Below are positions 23,607 through 31,761 of a stretch of DNA of 64,000 bases, piece by piece. Origin of the DNA: Leuconostoc mesenteroides subsp. mesenteroides ATCC 8293. GTDB taxonomy: Bacteria > Bacillota > Bacilli > Lactobacillales > Lactobacillaceae. A program made the translations under genes and the position numbers. The stretch is taken from assembly GCF_000014445.1 (NCBI RefSeq), contig NC_008531.1, positions 1,085,001 through 1,149,000 of the forward strand, given 5' to 3'. Under the pieces are notes generated by a model that was not told the origin of the DNA, ran no database searches, and saw only the letters and a program-made list of their open reading frames with translations. Positions within the stretch are counted from its first letter, which is position 1; each line of letters opens with the position of its first letter.

Positions 23607-26600
23607 AAAAGATTATCGTGCCGAAAGACAATTCATGCGCGAAAGTTACATTCGTTGGCGTGGTCGTCCCTGGTTCTTGTGGTTGTATGGCATTATAGCA
23701 ACTATTGGTGTGATATTTATATCGCTTTACGTCACGATTATTGTTGACTTGTTAATAAGAGTGGTTGGCCCATATATTCAAGCCTTCAAGTTTTATATGC
23801 AAAGTGGTGTTGCTCATTGGCCTGAATTCAATGATGTCATGAACATGACCGCGACTGTGCTCAATCCACTCAATATTTTCACTATTCTGTCTCGACTAAC
23901 TTTAGTGACAAGCATTGTACTAATCCTTTGCTTGTTACTCCTACTCAAAAAATATGTCTTCCAACGCATCTATGACTGGTATCAATTGTTTAGAGACCAA
24001 ACGCGTAATACTAACCGTTTTGCGGAAGTCCGTGAAGTGGATAAGGTTTACAAATTGATTCCTGATCGCAATAAGAATTTTAAGGGTCACCCAGGACAAC
24101 CAGTGCTGCACACACAAGGATACACCTTCGAATTCTTTATGATTCATCCGTTCCTGTGGGCGTGGCAATGGTTTAAGCGGCCACTAGGTATGAATTCACT
24201 AGAATTTAGCGGGGTGTACAAAAAAATACGTCCCGTTTTACTGGAACGTTTGCCAAAGCTATTTGAAAAGCAACTGAATGTTCAAGGCGGTTTTGATGGT
24301 TTTTATTGGGTGGATACCAGTAACACCCATTCAAAGACAACTGGGATGACGCGTTCTTCAAAAGACCAAATGCGAGGCTATACCTTAATTGACATCATTT
24401 GTCGTGCCGAAATCAAATGGAACATTATTGATACTGATGCCAAAAACGAAGATGCCAAAATGAGTTACAAGTCATTACGCACAGCAGGTTATGACGTGAA
24501 ATTACTCAATATCATGGAGCCAAGTGAGTCTGAGTCCTGGAATCCTCTTGAAATTGCGATTGATTATGCCTTTGATGGGGATTGGGACAGTGCCAATACG
24601 GAATTGCGTAAGGTTGTACAAGTCATTGGTGGATCAAGTGGTGAAGAAAGTAGTCACAAAGATATTTGGGATAGTGCCGCTGAAAGTACCATCCAGGCAG
24701 TCATGCTCACGGTGCTAGATATTTCTGTACGTCACCAGGACAAATCAATGGTGACCATCTCAAACGTCCTGCAATTCATCAATGATATGAACAAGTTCAC
24801 GGATAAAGAAGGTGATGGCTTAACTAAGTACATTACTAACATTGGTAAACTACCGCGAACACCAGCGCGCAATATGATTATTCTAAACGCCGCTGAGTAC
24901 CTATCTGCCACAGGGGATACCAAATCATCAATTTCTTTCTCAGTTATGAATCGTTTGAATTTGTTTGCCTCAGAGTCAATCACACGTTTGACAACCTTCA
25001 ACACTATCAATTTGACCGATTTAGGGTTTCCAAGAATGCTAAAGATTAAGTTCTCTGCCTGTTATAAAGGCGTCCATGTGAGCATTCATGTTTATGAATC
25101 AGGTAAAAAGCATGCAATAGAAAAGGACAAGCTAACTGTGTCCCAATCAGGCACGCTAACTTATCCGATTCATAACCATTTACCCGTCTCATGGCAAATT
25201 GAGTTGTCACTCGATAATGATGGCAATTCAATTGCGATGCGTAAACAGTCGTTTACGTTGACTGGTAAGATTGTACAACGAAAATTACTCAATGGCAAGA
25301 TTAAGCGTGACTTGTTTTCTAAGCAGCCTGTCATCCAATGCCTGGTTGATCAGATTAAACCACAAGGCACTACTGAGACACCAGGTGTCAACTTGCGTTA
25401 CTCAGAAAATCCAATGGCAGTCTTCATCATCACGCCACAATCTAACGATGATTTTTCCGCTTTGGCCAGCTTGTTTATCTCACAAGTTTTCTCAGTCAAT
25501 ACGGACATTGCATCAACGATTACCCGCAGGAAAATGGACAGTTGGATACTTTATAAGCTCAATGAGTTTTCTATGTTCCCACGTATTCCAGGCTTCACCA
25601 ACATTCTAACGCGTGGTTTAACCTATGGGCATTTGGTTGATTTGTATATTCAAACCTTAACACAACCACGATTGCATTATTCTGAAATGGAAACCAATGA
25701 CATCAATGGTAACACGGGTAACTGGTTCCACATTTTAACTAATGATGAGCAAACGAATGAAGCCTTATCCAAGCAATTAGGTGAGGTTGAAGTCCAAACC
25801 GAATCAGTCAATTCACAGATTGGGTTAGATCGTCAAGATCGTGGTAATCGCCATGCACAAGTTAGCAAGGTTCGGCTGTTGGATGCCAAAGAAATTAGTG
25901 AATTGAGTCCTCGTGAAATGATTACCATCCGTACGATCAAACGTGCTGATAAGAAGGGGCGTTCTGTTCGCCCTTTGCCAATTTTCTCTACGGGTGCTTA
26001 CCGAATGCCGTTTGCCTATGAATTATTGGGTAAGCAGTATTCACTTGATTACTATACGGCAGACTTGAACATCAAAGCGCAGCATAACGATTTGAAATAT
26101 GATGACCTCTATCATGACTTTGTGCCTTACTTTGATGAACTTGATCAACAAGTCCAACTAGAAATTGAGGAAGACGGCGCAAGTGGCAATCAAATTGATA
26201 ATCGTCAAATCAATACGTTAGCTGATGATGAAATCAACAACATTTTGGCCAAAGCGCATCAAGGTATCGAAACAGCCACAGTGCAAACACAACAAGAACT
26301 CTCTGATGAGGAACGTTACTTAAAGTGGAAACATGACTTTAACCCTGATGAGCCTTTTATGACCGAAGAACAACTAGACAATGTTGAGCTACGTCAAATT
26401 GTAGAGAAATCCATCAAAATGAGGATACCACGCTCAAATAAGACCGAAGAACAAAACAGTGCCGTTGCTTACTTAAATCGTGGCAAATATTTGACACTTT
26501 CTGGCAACAACAATAACGGTAAAGTTCTAAGATTACTAAACAACGAACCCGCATACATGTGGGAAATTTATAAGCAGCTCAACGCTGCAACAATTCAAGG

Positions 26601-26613
26601 AGAAGTCGAATGA
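23593..26613 (+). CDS. VirD4/TrsK-like coupling protein with degenerate Walker motifs
   Basis: 1006 residues, start ATG 23593 (AAGGAGG). Two N-terminal membrane regions (about 20-55 and 95-118) precede a TraG/TrsK-like core: ESWNPLEIAIDYAFDGDWD, AVFIITPQSNDDFSALASLF and the C-terminal GRG/TGNWFHILTNDEQTNEALSKQLG block all follow coupling proteins. The P-loop reads SNTHSKTT (about 243-250), with Ser in place of the Gly of GKT, and Walker B reads LNEF (Asn657-Glu658) rather than DEF. About residues 475-580 hold an inserted beta-rich domain. It would link relaxosome and secretion channel; ATP use is questionable. Confidence 0.8.
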   Translation: MKLFKKDYRAERQFMRESYIRWRGRPWFLWLYGIIATIGVIFISLYVTIIVDLLIRVVGPYIQAFKFYMQSGVAHWPEFNDVMNMTATVLNPLNIFTILSRLTLVTSIVLILCLLLLLKKYVFQRIYDWYQLFRDQTRNTNRFAEVREVDKVYKLIPDRNKNFKGHPGQPVLHTQGYTFEFFMIHPFLWAWQWFKRPLGMNSLEFSGVYKKIRPVLLERLPKLFEKQLNVQGGFDGFYWVDTSNTHSKTTGMTRSSKDQMRGYTLIDIICRAEIKWNIIDTDAKNEDAKMSYKSLRTAGYDVKLLNIMEPSESESWNPLEIAIDYAFDGDWDSANTELRKVVQVIGGSSGEESSHKDIWDSAAESTIQAVMLTVLDISVRHQDKSMVTISNVLQFINDMNKFTDKEGDGLTKYITNIGKLPRTPARNMIILNAAEYLSATGDTKSSISFSVMNRLNLFASESITRLTTFNTINLTDLGFPRMLKIKFSACYKGVHVSIHVYESGKKHAIEKDKLTVSQSGTLTYPIHNHLPVSWQIELSLDNDGNSIAMRKQSFTLTGKIVQRKLLNGKIKRDLFSKQPVIQCLVDQIKPQGTTETPGVNLRYSENPMAVFIITPQSNDDFSALASLFISQVFSVNTDIASTITRRKMDSWILYKLNEFSMFPRIPGFTNILTRGLTYGHLVDLYIQTLTQPRLHYSEMETNDINGNTGNWFHILTNDEQTNEALSKQLGEVEVQTESVNSQIGLDRQDRGNRHAQVSKVRLLDAKEISELSPREMITIRTIKRADKKGRSVRPLPIFSTGAYRMPFAYELLGKQYSLDYYTADLNIKAQHNDLKYDDLYHDFVPYFDELDQQVQLEIEEDGASGNQIDNRQINTLADDEINNILAKAHQGIETATVQTQQELSDEERYLKWKHDFNPDEPFMTEEQLDNVELRQIVEKSIKMRIPRSNKTEEQNSAVAYLNRGKYLTLSGNNNNGKVLRLLNNEPAYMWEIYKQLNAATIQGEVE

Positions 26614-28712
26614 CAAATCTATTCACGGGTATCAATACATTAGCTGATAGTTTACCAACGTTACCTAATAATGGGCCGACAGCTGATTTTTACACGCAAT
26701 GGTCGCAATACCTGTCACCATTGCCCCATATATTTTTAACATTGATCATGTTATTCATGCACAGTATCGCGTTAATTTTTTATTACATTGCTAATGCGGT
26801 CTTCACAGCATACCAATCATCATTCAAGTTATTGGACTTTATGAATATCTTTTTCCAGCCTAATAGTGATGTTTATCAAAATTGGAATCTAGGTAATATC
26901 CTCAAAGACTTCCTGTACTTGGGGTTTGTGATATTTGGTATTATGATGATGGTGCAGTGGATTCAATACACCGCTACTTCTGGTCGCAAAGGTAGGGAAT
27001 GGCCTAAGGGTATAACCATTACAGTTGCCGTTATCACGGCTTTACCCTGGGCGATTGGATTGATGAGCGGCATTGGGACAGCCACGGTCAATGATACATC
27101 CGGTACAAAGGACAAGAACATTGTTACACAATTATGGCAGGGTAATTCTACTAATTTAAAGGAATTAGCAAAAAATAATTTTGATTTATCAAAATATAAG
27201 AACCAACATGTTTTAACTAATGATCAAATTGAAGGTTCAGATTTCCACTCAGTGATGAGTGATGCTGGTTACACCGACGGTTTAAGTGACGCTCAAAAGT
27301 CTGTATTTACCAAAAAAATAGGTGGCAATGGCAACATGGTTGATATTACCGGTGACTCACTTGTTCTGGGTAAGACATTTGCGGATGATTATCCAGTGAT
27401 GAAAACAAACTGGTTAGGAATTATTGGTGGTGAGATCGTCTTTATTATTGTCGTAGCTGGGGCAATTGTCCGTTTGCTATCGTCTGTTTATAAAATGGCT
27501 TTTATGGCAGGTTCAATTGTTTACTTTGGCCTCAGAGATGGCACACAAGGCAAACGTGTCCAACAAGTTCTGGGAATGATTGAGGGACAAATAACAGGTA
27601 TTGTCATGATGCCAATTTCATTAATCTTCTTCTTTGCCTGGGTAGAATTTGCCTTTAATACCATTAATGGTTTAGGTCTAGATATGTGGCCATTTACAAT
27701 TTTGTCGATTGCCGCTCTGCTATCTGGTGGTAAAGGGCTCGCAGTTGGCTTTGAAATGATTGAACAATGGACTGGTGTTCGCTCAGGCCATAATCCTGTT
27801 GCTTCGATGATGTTAGCCAATCAAGCTGCTCACATGGTAGGTGGCGCCACAAGGGTTGCCAAGAAAAATATTGGCAAGGGTCTCAACGCAATTTCACCAG
27901 AACAGAAAAAGAAGAATCGTGAACTAGGTAAGAAGATTGCCAACTCAGGTGGCAATCAAGGCTTAGATAATAGTAAAGCACTGACTGATCATAGCTTAAA
28001 TGATACTGGTGTCGCTGCATCCGCACAAGCCACAGGTAAGGCGGCAAAGGCGGCTGAGGTAGCAGGACGTACAGTCGGAGCAATGAAACATCCAGGTAGT
28101 TTATTGAAAAACACTGGTCGTGCGGCTGGTGATAAAGTTAAAGGTGGCGTGAATAAAGCCGTTGGCAATGTCAAAGATTATGCTGGTGGTGTCGCCGACA
28201 ACTTTGCAGGAGGACAACAAGCCGTTGAAGCCTTTAATAAACGTCATTCACCTGTGACACCAAAAGCAAACAGCGGTGATACACCATCTTCTTCTCAACC
28301 ACGTAATGTGCATGAAGCACTTTCAAAGGCTGTCACAGATTCACCTAATTCTCATCCAAAGGATACAGCAAATAAGTCTCAATCTAACATAAGCCACGCT
28401 ATGTCAGATGCACACCGTGGCTTACCTACTAGAACTAATTCACCCAAGTCTAGCGCTGCTGATTCAACTAAGCCAATTGTGAGTGGTGGAACAGTTGTTC
28501 AACCTAAGGGAGTCGGTGCAACACCAGCAACCATGTCACGTCCAAACACCCCACGTTTGAGCGGTACATTGCCTGGCAAAAAGTCGGTGACTCAACCGTT
28601 GACAGCAGCGCAACAAAAAGAAAAGGATCGCGCCTGGGCTGAGAGTGTTATTGCAAAACAAAAAGCAAAAATGCAGAATCAACAAAGTGTATCAAGTAAA
28701 GAAGACAAGTGA
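26610..28712 (+). CDS. VirB6/TrsL-like polytopic membrane protein (CD3337/EF1877-like)
   Basis: 700 residues. The N-terminal 400 contain about seven membrane helices (for example HIFLTLIMLFMHSIALIFYY, and several between residues 95-165 and 270-390), with an extracytoplasmic loop between about 160 and 265. The C-terminal 300 residues are hydrophilic, Ala/Gly/Lys-rich and low in complexity, probably cytoplasmic and disordered. This layout is that of the CD3337/EF1877 mobilome membrane proteins, regarded as VirB6-like channel parts of Gram-positive type IV systems. Begins in an ATGA overlap with the coupling-protein gene. Confidence 0.8.
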   Translation: MTNLFTGINTLADSLPTLPNNGPTADFYTQWSQYLSPLPHIFLTLIMLFMHSIALIFYYIANAVFTAYQSSFKLLDFMNIFFQPNSDVYQNWNLGNILKDFLYLGFVIFGIMMMVQWIQYTATSGRKGREWPKGITITVAVITALPWAIGLMSGIGTATVNDTSGTKDKNIVTQLWQGNSTNLKELAKNNFDLSKYKNQHVLTNDQIEGSDFHSVMSDAGYTDGLSDAQKSVFTKKIGGNGNMVDITGDSLVLGKTFADDYPVMKTNWLGIIGGEIVFIIVVAGAIVRLLSSVYKMAFMAGSIVYFGLRDGTQGKRVQQVLGMIEGQITGIVMMPISLIFFFAWVEFAFNTINGLGLDMWPFTILSIAALLSGGKGLAVGFEMIEQWTGVRSGHNPVASMMLANQAAHMVGGATRVAKKNIGKGLNAISPEQKKKNRELGKKIANSGGNQGLDNSKALTDHSLNDTGVAASAQATGKAAKAAEVAGRTVGAMKHPGSLLKNTGRAAGDKVKGGVNKAVGNVKDYAGGVADNFAGGQQAVEAFNKRHSPVTPKANSGDTPSSSQPRNVHEALSKAVTDSPNSHPKDTANKSQSNISHAMSDAHRGLPTRTNSPKSSAADSTKPIVSGGTVVQPKGVGATPATMSRPNTPRLSGTLPGKKSVTQPLTAAQQKEKDRAWAESVIAKQKAKMQNQQSVSSKEDK

Positions 28713-28774
28713 AACTTTTAATTTGTAGGCTAATACGGTAACATTAACAGTAGTTGATTTTAGGGAGTATACTG

Positions 28775-29290
28775 ATGGAGAAAATTAAGCTAAATAAAAT
28801 TTGGATTACAATTGTGGTGATTGGAATTATCGTTATCGGAATTTTGTTAGCCATGTTGCACCAACAAAAACAAAACAGTCCTGAGGCACAATCATCAAGT
28901 TACGTGTCAAGTGCTAAGGCTTCATCCGTCTCAACCTCGGTTCAAGACAAGAACAATGAAAAAGCCTATGCTAAAAAAGCTGCAAAAATGAGTGGTCACG
29001 TCCTGGAAATAAATGGAAAAGAGTATTTTACATCATGGACAAAAGCCGATTTCCAAAAATGGGCTAACTCCTATATGTCAATGAATTTGGATGATCGGCA
29101 TAAAGATGGTGTGAAGGAAAGCTTTGGCACATCTACCACTATTGAAAATAGCGATACTCAAATGCTATATCCTTTAGATAATTGGGCTAAGGAAATACAA
29201 GATAAGGGAACCCCGTCAAACTACTTTAATACAGTGAAAGAGTTCAATAAACAATACCCAGGTGTTAATCCTGATGATATAAAGAAATAG
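28775..29290 (+). CDS. membrane-anchored extracytoplasmic protein
   Basis: 171 residues, start ATG 28775 behind AGGGAG. One N-terminal helix (about residues 8-29) is followed by a Ser/Gln-rich linker and a soluble domain containing MSGHVLEINGKEYFTSWTKADFQKW. No lipobox Cys. The family is unrecognised. It ends transfer operon A and is closed by a bidirectional terminator; an envelope-side accessory role in transfer is likely from position. Confidence 0.65.
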   Translation: MEKIKLNKIWITIVVIGIIVIGILLAMLHQQKQNSPEAQSSSYVSSAKASSVSTSVQDKNNEKAYAKKAAKMSGHVLEINGKEYFTSWTKADFQKWANSYMSMNLDDRHKDGVKESFGTSTTIENSDTQMLYPLDNWAKEIQDKGTPSNYFNTVKEFNKQYPGVNPDDIKK

Positions 29291-29297
29291 CTAATCT

Positions 29298-29335
29298 AAA
29301 AGGCGGTGATTACTTAAAAATCACTGCCTTTTGTT
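29298..29335. terminator. bidirectional terminator between operon A and the par genes
   Basis: AAAAGGCGGTGAT / ATCACTGCCTTTT with a 9-nt loop; T-runs on both strands. Confidence 0.8.
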
Positions 29336-29345
29336 TTGTTCTAAA

Positions 29346-29627
29346 TTATTTTGATTGATTTAAGACTTGTTCTAATACTAGATCTACAAAGGCACTTGAT
29401 GAGCGGAATCCTTGTTTGGTTGCTAATTTCTCAATGCCTTGTTTTATTTCAGGGCGAATGGTGTAAGTCGTTTGTATTTTACGACTACTATGATTTGAAG
29501 AAGGTAGTTTGAATCCGTCTCCTAGCGATACCTCTGATTGTGGTTCGTCTCGACTAAAGGCATCTGCCATTTGTTTTTGAGCGCTGGCTTCATCAAACAT
29601 ACGGGAGTCTTTTTTATCGTAATCCAT
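29346..29627 (-). CDS. ribbon-helix-helix partner of ParA
   Basis: 93 residues. The N-terminal half is disordered and charged; the C-terminal 45 residues (RKIQTTYTIRPEIKQGIEKLATKQGFRSSSAFVDLVLEQVL) show the beta-strand plus two helices of ribbon-helix-helix DNA-binding proteins. This is the usual centromere-binding partner in type Ib plasmid partition, encoded directly after parA with a 1-nt TAATG overlap. It probably binds the AT-rich repeats upstream of parA and also represses the operon (family knowledge). Confidence 0.8.
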   Translation of the reverse strand: MDYDKKDSRMFDEASAQKQMADAFSRDEPQSEVSLGDGFKLPSSNHSSRKIQTTYTIRPEIKQGIEKLATKQGFRSSSAFVDLVLEQVLNQSK

Positions 29628-30406
29628 TATTTCACACTTTCTAATAGCTTTTGATAAGCATCATAAATTTGCTGCAGGGTTTTCGGGTTGCGCTTGGCTT
29701 GTTCTAAATCAAACACTGGGGTTTTAAGCATGGTTGAACTATTAAACACTTCACGCTCATTTAAGACAGCGACAAGGTTTTCAATTTGGTCAATAAGTTG
29801 CCCAAACTCATGACTTGAACGGGTATTATGCTTTACACGATTTGCAAGGTACAAAACTTTCGCTTCAATCAGTGATTCGCGTGTTCTAATATCAACGGCA
29901 TCATCACGGAACTCTTTCATCCGTAAATCAAATTGTTGTTTTGATTGAATAAAACCATACTCTGAGGGTTCTAGTGGCACCACAACATAATCAGAAACGG
30001 CAATCATATTCTTCGTTAACGTTCCGAATTCTGGATGGGTGTCAATTAGAATATAGTCATAATCTTTGATTTCCTCAAGGTGATCTTGAAGCCACATCAT
30101 CATCAAAAAGTTTTTATTATTCTTTGATTGTAATGTACCTTCTAATTCGTCTAAATGAGGGCTAGCAGGTAACAAACCTAATTGTGGGGTAATTTGTCTA
30201 ATTTGGGCTAAACCGCCTGTAAAGACGTCATATAGCGTATTTTTATTAGTATAGCTTTCATAGGTAGAGGACAAGTTACCTTGATAGTCTGAATCAATTA
30301 ACAAAACCTTGTAGCCTTGTCGAACCAGAAAACTTGCAAAGTTAAATGTCATCGTTGTTTTACCAACGCCACCTTTAGATGCTGAAAATGTAATTGTTTT
30401 ACTCAT
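29627..30406 (-). CDS. parA: ParA-family partition ATPase
   Basis: 259 residues. The deviant Walker A KGGVGKTT occupies residues 11-18; Walker A' VLLIDSDYQGN and Walker B YILIDTHPEF follow. There is no N-terminal helix-turn-helix domain, so it is a type Ib ParA/Soj-like protein. It would move plasmid copies apart over the nucleoid together with the small RHH protein encoded next. Its presence is the clearest sign that this region is, or was, a low-copy plasmid. RBS AAGGAG precedes ATG 30406. Confidence 0.9.
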   Translation of the reverse strand: MSKTITFSASKGGVGKTTMTFNFASFLVRQGYKVLLIDSDYQGNLSSTYESYTNKNTLYDVFTGGLAQIRQITPQLGLLPASPHLDELEGTLQSKNNKNFLMMMWLQDHLEEIKDYDYILIDTHPEFGTLTKNMIAVSDYVVVPLEPSEYGFIQSKQQFDLRMKEFRDDAVDIRTRESLIEAKVLYLANRVKHNTRSSHEFGQLIDQIENLVAVLNEREVFNSSTMLKTPVFDLEQAKRNPKTLQQIYDAYQKLLESVK

Positions 30407-30419
30407 GATGAAGCTCCTT

Positions 30420-30620
30420 AGTTATTTTATTTGTCAAAACGAAATAACGATGAAACCATCAATCCAGGCATGTAAAACTTGTTTACATATATATATTATA
30501 TCATACGTATAACATGTATATCAATATACTATACTTTAAATATAGGTAAAGGTATGTTTGTGTTATAAGATGAATATATACACATCTATCAATATCTTAT
30601 ATAGATTGGATACACAAAAA
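30420..30620. promoter_or_regulatory. AT-rich par promoter / centromere (parS) candidate
   Basis: Directly upstream of parA, this is the most AT-rich stretch nearby. It has alternating TA runs (30489-30505), two TATCAATAT repeats (about 30520 and 30591) and related TATACA/TGTATA words. This is the expected position for the RHH-binding centromere and parA promoter. Exact sites cannot be assigned by eye. Confidence 0.45.
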
Positions 30621-30640
30621 GATAACAAGCAAATCATTGT

Positions 30641-30666
30641 CTCCTGTTCGTGCAGGGGCTTTTTCT
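30641..30666 (+). terminator. weak terminator before transfer operon B
   Basis: CTCCTG / CAGGGG with a 6-nt loop, then GCTTTTTC. It lies just before the second copy of the transfer promoter motif. Confidence 0.5.
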
Positions 30667-30670
30667 TTGG

Positions 30671-30721
30671 CTCAGGAAAAACCATTTACCTTTATGACAT
30701 TCTTTCGATACCTTGTACACT
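30671..30721 (+). promoter_or_regulatory. transfer-operon promoter, copy 2 of 3
   Basis: CTCAGGAAAAACCATTTACC plus TTTATGA (30671-30697), then 18 nt and the -10 TACACT (30716-30721). Spacing is identical to the copies at 18612 and 37618. Confidence 0.75.
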
Positions 30722-30776
30722 GACCACAGATTGAACTTCAATCCAGGCAAAAATAACTTGTTAAAGGAGAAATTAT

Positions 30777-31106
30777 ATGTATGAACACTTTACCCCTGGA
30801 CGCAATATTTGGAAGAAAGTGTCACGGTGGATGTTTTTCACGATGGAACGAATCTTCGTATTAGTCATTGTTTTTGGGATTACTTACCTGATGATTAAAT
30901 CATTCTATCCCTACAATATTGGCAAGTATGGGCTGATTCTAATTGTCAGTAATGCGTTACTAGCTGGCTTTTTAATTTTACCTAGTCCAAGTAACCCAAT
31001 GGGTCTCATGTATCAAGAAATCCTACGTGGCATCTTAAAGTCCAGCAAGCACGCCACAGGTGATCTAACTGCGATTACTGAAAACAAGAAACGAGAGGAA
31101 AAATAA
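30777..31106 (+). CDS. DUF5592/VirB3-like membrane protein
   Basis: 109 residues with two membrane helices (about 25-45 and 53-71: VLVIVFGITYLMI, LILIVSNALLAGFLIL). The gene order, just before a TrsD-like and a VirB4-like gene, and the PxxPxNP-type loop match the short VirB3/PrgI-type inner-membrane components (DUF5592 in lactobacilli). RBS AAAGGAG. Stop and next start overlap (TAATG). Confidence 0.65.
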   Translation: MYEHFTPGRNIWKKVSRWMFFTMERIFVLVIVFGITYLMIKSFYPYNIGKYGLILIVSNALLAGFLILPSPSNPMGLMYQEILRGILKSSKHATGDLTAITENKKREEK

Positions 31107-31759
31107 TGGGAATAAAAGCTAAACAAGCACAAAAGGGAAAGGGTTTAACAGTTGTCAAACAAGCACTTGATAATCGCAAACCAATTCCAATCTACTTTGC
31201 TTTACCTTATAAAGACATTTTGAATAAAAAAGGGCATCCAATTTTATTGGCAGATGATACATACGCTGACATGCTCAATTTACCTGGAAAAGATTTGGAT
31301 TTCCTGAATGCTGAAGGCGATAAGAGTTCCAACGCCATTATCGCTGACTTTCACCAGTTGCTATCAGTTTACGTGGAGGACTTTGATATTTTCATTAGTC
31401 AACTACCCGCTGACACGCGAATCCAGCAAGCTTCATGGGGACAAGAGTTAGTGAGAGTGGAAAGCCAATTGAATAGTGTTGACCTAGATGATCGTCATTA
31501 TCAACAATTGTTAATGATGCGCCAAACTATTTTGCAAGAAATTAATATTGAAAAAAATGTGGTCGGTGACATTAAACATCAAGAATATACCGCTGTGATC
31601 TATGGCAAGACGTTAGCTGCCTTAGATAAAAATCGCCGTGACTTTATGGCACACGCAGGCATGGCGTTTACACCTGAGCCAGTCTCAATTAATCGTAAAA
31701 AGATGGTCATGTACCAAATTAACAATCCTGGGGAAACCTTAGAACTGGAGGAAAAATAA
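31106..31759 (+). CDS. TrsD/TraD-like conjugation protein
   Basis: 217 residues, soluble, no membrane segment, mostly helical. By size and position (between the VirB3-like and VirB4 genes) it corresponds to TrsD of staphylococcal pGO1/pSK41-type systems, whose biochemical role is unknown. A central segment (RVESQLNSVDLDDRHYQQLLMMRQTILQEI) is a probable coiled coil. The next gene begins 2 nt after its stop. Confidence 0.65.
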   Translation: MGIKAKQAQKGKGLTVVKQALDNRKPIPIYFALPYKDILNKKGHPILLADDTYADMLNLPGKDLDFLNAEGDKSSNAIIADFHQLLSVYVEDFDIFISQLPADTRIQQASWGQELVRVESQLNSVDLDDRHYQQLLMMRQTILQEINIEKNVVGDIKHQEYTAVIYGKTLAALDKNRRDFMAHAGMAFTPEPVSINRKKMVMYQINNPGETLELEEK

Positions 31760-31761
31760 GC

